From positions 1 through 8,389 of the forward strand of contig JAJPZD010000083.1 of the NCBI GenBank assembly GCA_021204605.1: a DNA stretch of 8,389 bases, in the 5' to 3' direction. The first letter of the stretch is position 1. The number at the start of each line of letters is the position of its first letter. This stretch comes from Prevotella sp. (GTDB taxonomy: Bacteria; Bacteroidota; Bacteroidia; Bacteroidales; Bacteroidaceae). The notes under the pieces were generated by a model, which was not told the DNA's origin, did no database searches, and saw only the letters and a program-made list of their open reading frames with translations. Shown in pieces: positions 6,544-8,389 of this stretch. Both the position numbers and the translations under genes were made by a program.

Positions 6544-7644
6544 TTATTTGATTTTACGTATTAGTAATCGTGGATATGTATTATGCAATTTGCCATTAGA
6601 ATCAAACAATGTCGGCGTGGCGTTAAGATCTGAATAATTGGGATAGTCAATCTTTGTATAGACTTTTGACCGTAAAGCAGGATCTCCCGCTCCGCGTTTT
6701 GCCATTCCGACTATTTCAAATTGTTCTGGACAGTATTTCTCCAAAAATGTAATAGGCACTCCCATCATTCCATCGTAATCCTCTGGAATTAAAGCTGTTT
6801 TACTTACTTCTATGGCATCGTAATTGTCATAGTGGGGATATTCTTCAGGAGTATATTCCTTGTGAAACTCAAGTTTTTCATGACGCTTTTTATGATCAAG
6901 GTTAGTAAACCAAACAACCCCTGATACTCTAATCATACCTGGCTTGTGATTAGATGAAACAGCTACATCTTTATAGTGAGAAATAAAATGTGCCGCTCCT
7001 CCTTTGAATCCAAATCCTAACCAAATCTTATTCTCCATAATGAATTTGAAGATTTCTTTATAAGTAATAGCATTTTGATGTCCAATAATCAAAAACTTTT
7101 TATCATATTCCATCAACTGTGCTACGTATTCGCGAAACAACGAAAACGGAGGATTTGTAACGACAATGTCAGCTTCTTTCAAAAGTTCGATACATTCAAA
7201 ACTTCGAAAATCACCAGTGCCATATAATTGTTCAGGTTTATGTACTTGCAGATTTATTTCAACATCATCTAAATCTATCGCCCCATCATTGTTCAGGTCT
7301 AAAATCTCTGTTATCTCTATTTTTGAACCATGAGTAATGTTAATTGTCGGTTCTGCTGCAATATCAGAATCATTTGTATCATCTGAAAAATGAAATTCAG
7401 TTTCTACAATCGGTGATTTGTGCCAACAGGTACAAATAAGTTTCTTCAGTCCAAGAAAATAAAAATTTAACGCAAAGTACTTGAAAAAATTACTCTCGTA
7501 TGGATCATCACAATTACAAAGCACAGTTTTACCACGAAAATGTTCCATATAATGGCGCAACTCGTTAGTTATATCATCCATTTGCGTGTAAAACTCATCT
7601 TTTTTGGCTTTATTAGCTTTATTAAGATTCTTATTTCCCGCCAT
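6544..7644 (-). CDS. EcoRI-family adenine-specific DNA methyltransferase
   Basis: From the chosen ATG at 7644 the protein has 366 residues and begins MAGNKNLNKANKAKKDEFYT, typical of the EcoRI_methylase family (PF13651). A start at 7683 would add 13 residues that resemble no family start. The CNCDDP segment (43-48) belongs to the AdoMet-binding core, and GDFRSFECIELLKEADIV leads to NPPF (164-167), the catalytic motif IV of N6-adenine methyltransferases. Residues 116-127 form an EF-hand-like loop (see findings). The length is near that of M.EcoRI (about 325) plus an insert. It should transfer methyl groups to adenine in a short DNA site; GAATTC specificity is not implied. The gene is visibly more AT-rich than the adjoining nuclease gene. 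The two lie 11 bases apart and are probably one operon. Confidence 0.9.
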   Translation of the reverse strand: MAGNKNLNKANKAKKDEFYTQMDDITNELRHYMEHFRGKTVLCNCDDPYESNFFKYFALNFYFLGLKKLICTCWHKSPIVETEFHFSDDTNDSDIAAEPTINITHGSKIEITEILDLNNDGAIDLDDVEINLQVHKPEQLYGTGDFRSFECIELLKEADIVVTNPPFSLFREYVAQLMEYDKKFLIIGHQNAITYKEIFKFIMENKIWLGFGFKGGAAHFISHYKDVAVSSNHKPGMIRVSGVVWFTNLDHKKRHEKLEFHKEYTPEEYPHYDNYDAIEVSKTALIPEDYDGMMGVPITFLEKYCPEQFEIVGMAKRGAGDPALRSKVYTKIDYPNYSDLNATPTLFDSNGKLHNTYPRLLIRKIK

Positions 7645-7647
7645 CTG

Positions 7648-7670
7648 TCTTGTATTTTTGGAATACAAGA
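7648..7670 (-). promoter_or_regulatory. hairpin or operator touching the methyltransferase start
   Basis: TCTTGTATT (7648-7656) and AATACAAGA (7662-7670) form a perfect 9-bp inverted repeat around five bases, ending three bases upstream of the ATG at 7644. In the transcript it would fold over the ribosome-binding region; as DNA it could bind a dimeric repressor. Both are inferred from position and symmetry. Confidence 0.5.
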
Positions 7671-7791
7671 TAATGCACATCATTTCATGTGAATAAGAGA
7701 TTTTTCATCATAACTGTTTTCTCTTTACCTTTTCCCAAAGGTGTTTTTATAATATTTTTGAATAGAAATTGTTAGATATATTGTTATAATT

Positions 7792-7810
7792 TATGCCAAA
7801 TTTTGGCATA
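7792..7810. promoter_or_regulatory. 19-bp palindrome, candidate operator
   Basis: TATGCCAAATTTTGGCATA has 9-base perfect arms around a single central T, about 150 bases upstream of the methyltransferase start. The symmetry and size fit a helix-turn-helix dimer site. Partly overlapping it, TAGTTT (7809-7814) and AAACTA (7825-7830) form a weaker inverted repeat. No regulator gene is visible in the window. Confidence 0.45.
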
Positions 7811-7886
7811 GTTTAGCTTATAACAAACTAAATAATAAAAATTGAAGAAAAACAAGAAAAATAGTAAGAAATTAGAAATTTGTTTT

Positions 7887-7894
7887 TATATTTG
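7887..7894 (+). promoter_or_regulatory. orphan TAnnTTTG element
   Basis: TATATTTG is an exact match to the Bacteroidetes -7 consensus on the + strand and is followed by an A-rich, leader-like sequence up to about 7935, but no + strand frame follows. No TTTG is present at the -33 distance. It may be the leftover promoter of a lost gene or a chance match in AT-rich DNA. Confidence 0.22.
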
Positions 7895-8036
7895 CATAAA
7901 TATAATTTCAAAACCAAATCAAATTACAACCTTTATTCCAAAACTTAAACATATCAGTATCTCTTATTATTTAACTTTCCCATTCTTAGCCAAAATCCAT
8001 TTTTATCTATAATACAATTTAGGTGTATAAAAACAC

Positions 8037-8389
8037 TTATCCTCTTACACACTTCCACTCACTGATGCTCCGTGTTTTTGAGGAGAAACTTACACCAATC
8101 TTATAAAGGGTACGTTCATCAGCAATGAAAGGCAATGCATATTCTTTTGAGTCTATTTGCGCAAGTGCCTTATCCGCAGGAACATCAACCTTGAATTCCA
8201 TAAGGTAAATATAGTCTTTTGTCTTTATTACAGCGTCTATGCGCCCAGTGGCTGTCTTATACTCCACATCCACGTTAAAGCCCATGATTTTGAATATCAA
8301 ACACATCACATTCTGGAAATATTTCTCCAACTCCCCTATTATACTGTAGTCATTGCCATCCAAAAGAGTCTTCATGCTTGACATGAAAC
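8037..8389 (-). CDS. C-terminal part of AAA-ATPase-like/PD-(D/E)XK nuclease protein (partial)
   Basis: The frame remains open to the window edge (a Phe codon precedes the Met at 8384), so only the C-terminus, about 117 residues, is seen. It matches the PDDEXK_9 (PF08011) domain that ends Bacteroidales proteins starting with an AAA-ATPase_like (PF09820) domain. Numbered from that Met, there is a helix with YFQNVMCLIFKIMGFNVDVE, then GRIDAVI (D50) and LMEFKV (E63, K65), the nuclease-type core residues. ALAQIDSKEYALPF and LYKIGVSFSSKTRSI follow, both typical of the family. The usual full length is about 500-550 residues. The role is unknown; these are very abundant paralogues in the order and are suspected to be selfish or defence-related. 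It is read towards the methyltransferase but separated from it by the gene-free stretch. Confidence 0.85.
   Translation of the reverse strand, partial: FMSSMKTLLDGNDYSIIGELEKYFQNVMCLIFKIMGFNVDVEYKTATGRIDAVIKTKDYIYLMEFKVDVPADKALAQIDSKEYALPFIADERTLYKIGVSFSSKTRSISEWKCVRG

Larger units (their letters stand above)
7671..8036. other. AT-rich gene-free stretch
   Basis: About 365 bases lie between the methyltransferase leader and the end of the downstream-edge gene. No frame above about 20 codons with a plausible ribosome site is seen on either strand. It holds a 19-bp palindrome (7792-7810), a + strand TATATTTG (7887-7894) with no gene after it, and a small stem ACCTTT/AAAGGT (7727-7742) followed by TTTTT on the + strand. 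The methyltransferase promoter must lie here or just after, but no exact TAnnTTTG is seen on the minus strand. Confidence 0.5.

Noticed and set aside
7645..7683. Methyltransferase start 13 codons upstream at 7683
   Set aside because: The MAGNKNL start at 7644 matches the usual family beginning, and the extra residues would have to read through the hairpin.
7727..7742. ACCTTT/AAAGGT stem followed by TTTTT as a + strand terminator
   Set aside because: Short AT-rich stem with no + strand gene upstream to terminate.
8021..8038. AGGTGT/ACACTT stem after the edge gene, as a terminator
   Set aside because: Six pairs with a G-T, overlapping the stop codon, and no proper T-tract on the minus strand.
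8193..8198. Single GAATTC site, as evidence for EcoRI-type specificity or site avoidance
   Set aside because: About two would be expected by chance in a window this size, and the family name does not fix the recognised site.

Overview
The window looks like a chromosomal stretch from a member of the Bacteroidales, probably near Prevotella or Bacteroides. The clues are promoter-like TTTG/TAnnTTTG elements, weak Shine-Dalgarno sites, a lipoprotein whose cysteine is followed by an acidic surface-export tag, the N-terminal stub of a secreted protein of a type common in this order, and two ATPase/PD-(D/E)XK families that are abundant there. Species cannot be fixed from the sequence.

Positions 1-1134 carry a small lipoprotein and a secreted Sel1-repeat protein, both on the + strand and closed by a good hairpin terminator. 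Positions 1135-1448 hold a possible decayed small minus-strand gene, then a TAnnTTTG element and a cluster of GAAAC/GTTTC inverted repeats. These precede an archaeal-type AAA ATPase with a C-terminal DUF234/PD-(D/E)XK domain (1449-2768). A well-spaced promoter (2832-2863) then drives a long RelA/SpoT homologue (2974-4848). Its (p)ppGpp hydrolase site is complete, its synthetase site is degenerate and its helical domain is largely missing. A 93-residue protein of unknown function follows (4904-5185). Its 3' end overlaps a truncated minus-strand gene for a secreted protein (5174-5344).

From 5436 to 7644, on the minus strand, is a two-gene unit: an EcoRI-family adenine DNA methyltransferase followed 11 bases later by a DUF262-HNH (GmrSD-like) endonuclease. 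This looks like a restriction-modification pair in which the nuclease is not of the R.EcoRI type. The nuclease gene is broken by a one-base frameshift in an A/T homopolymer, and the break creates a GTGA stop/start overlap. The methyltransferase is intact. It contains an EF-hand-like calcium loop and is preceded by a 9-bp hairpin touching its start codon. An AT-rich gene-free stretch (7671-8036) with a 19-bp palindrome separates it from the C-terminal PD-(D/E)XK part of a second ATPase-type protein cut by the window edge.

The strongest leads are the methyltransferase/DUF262-HNH pair with its repairable frameshift, the hydrolase-biased RelA/SpoT protein, and the repeat cluster at the start of the ATPase transcript. 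Nothing here can be called wholly new without database comparison.
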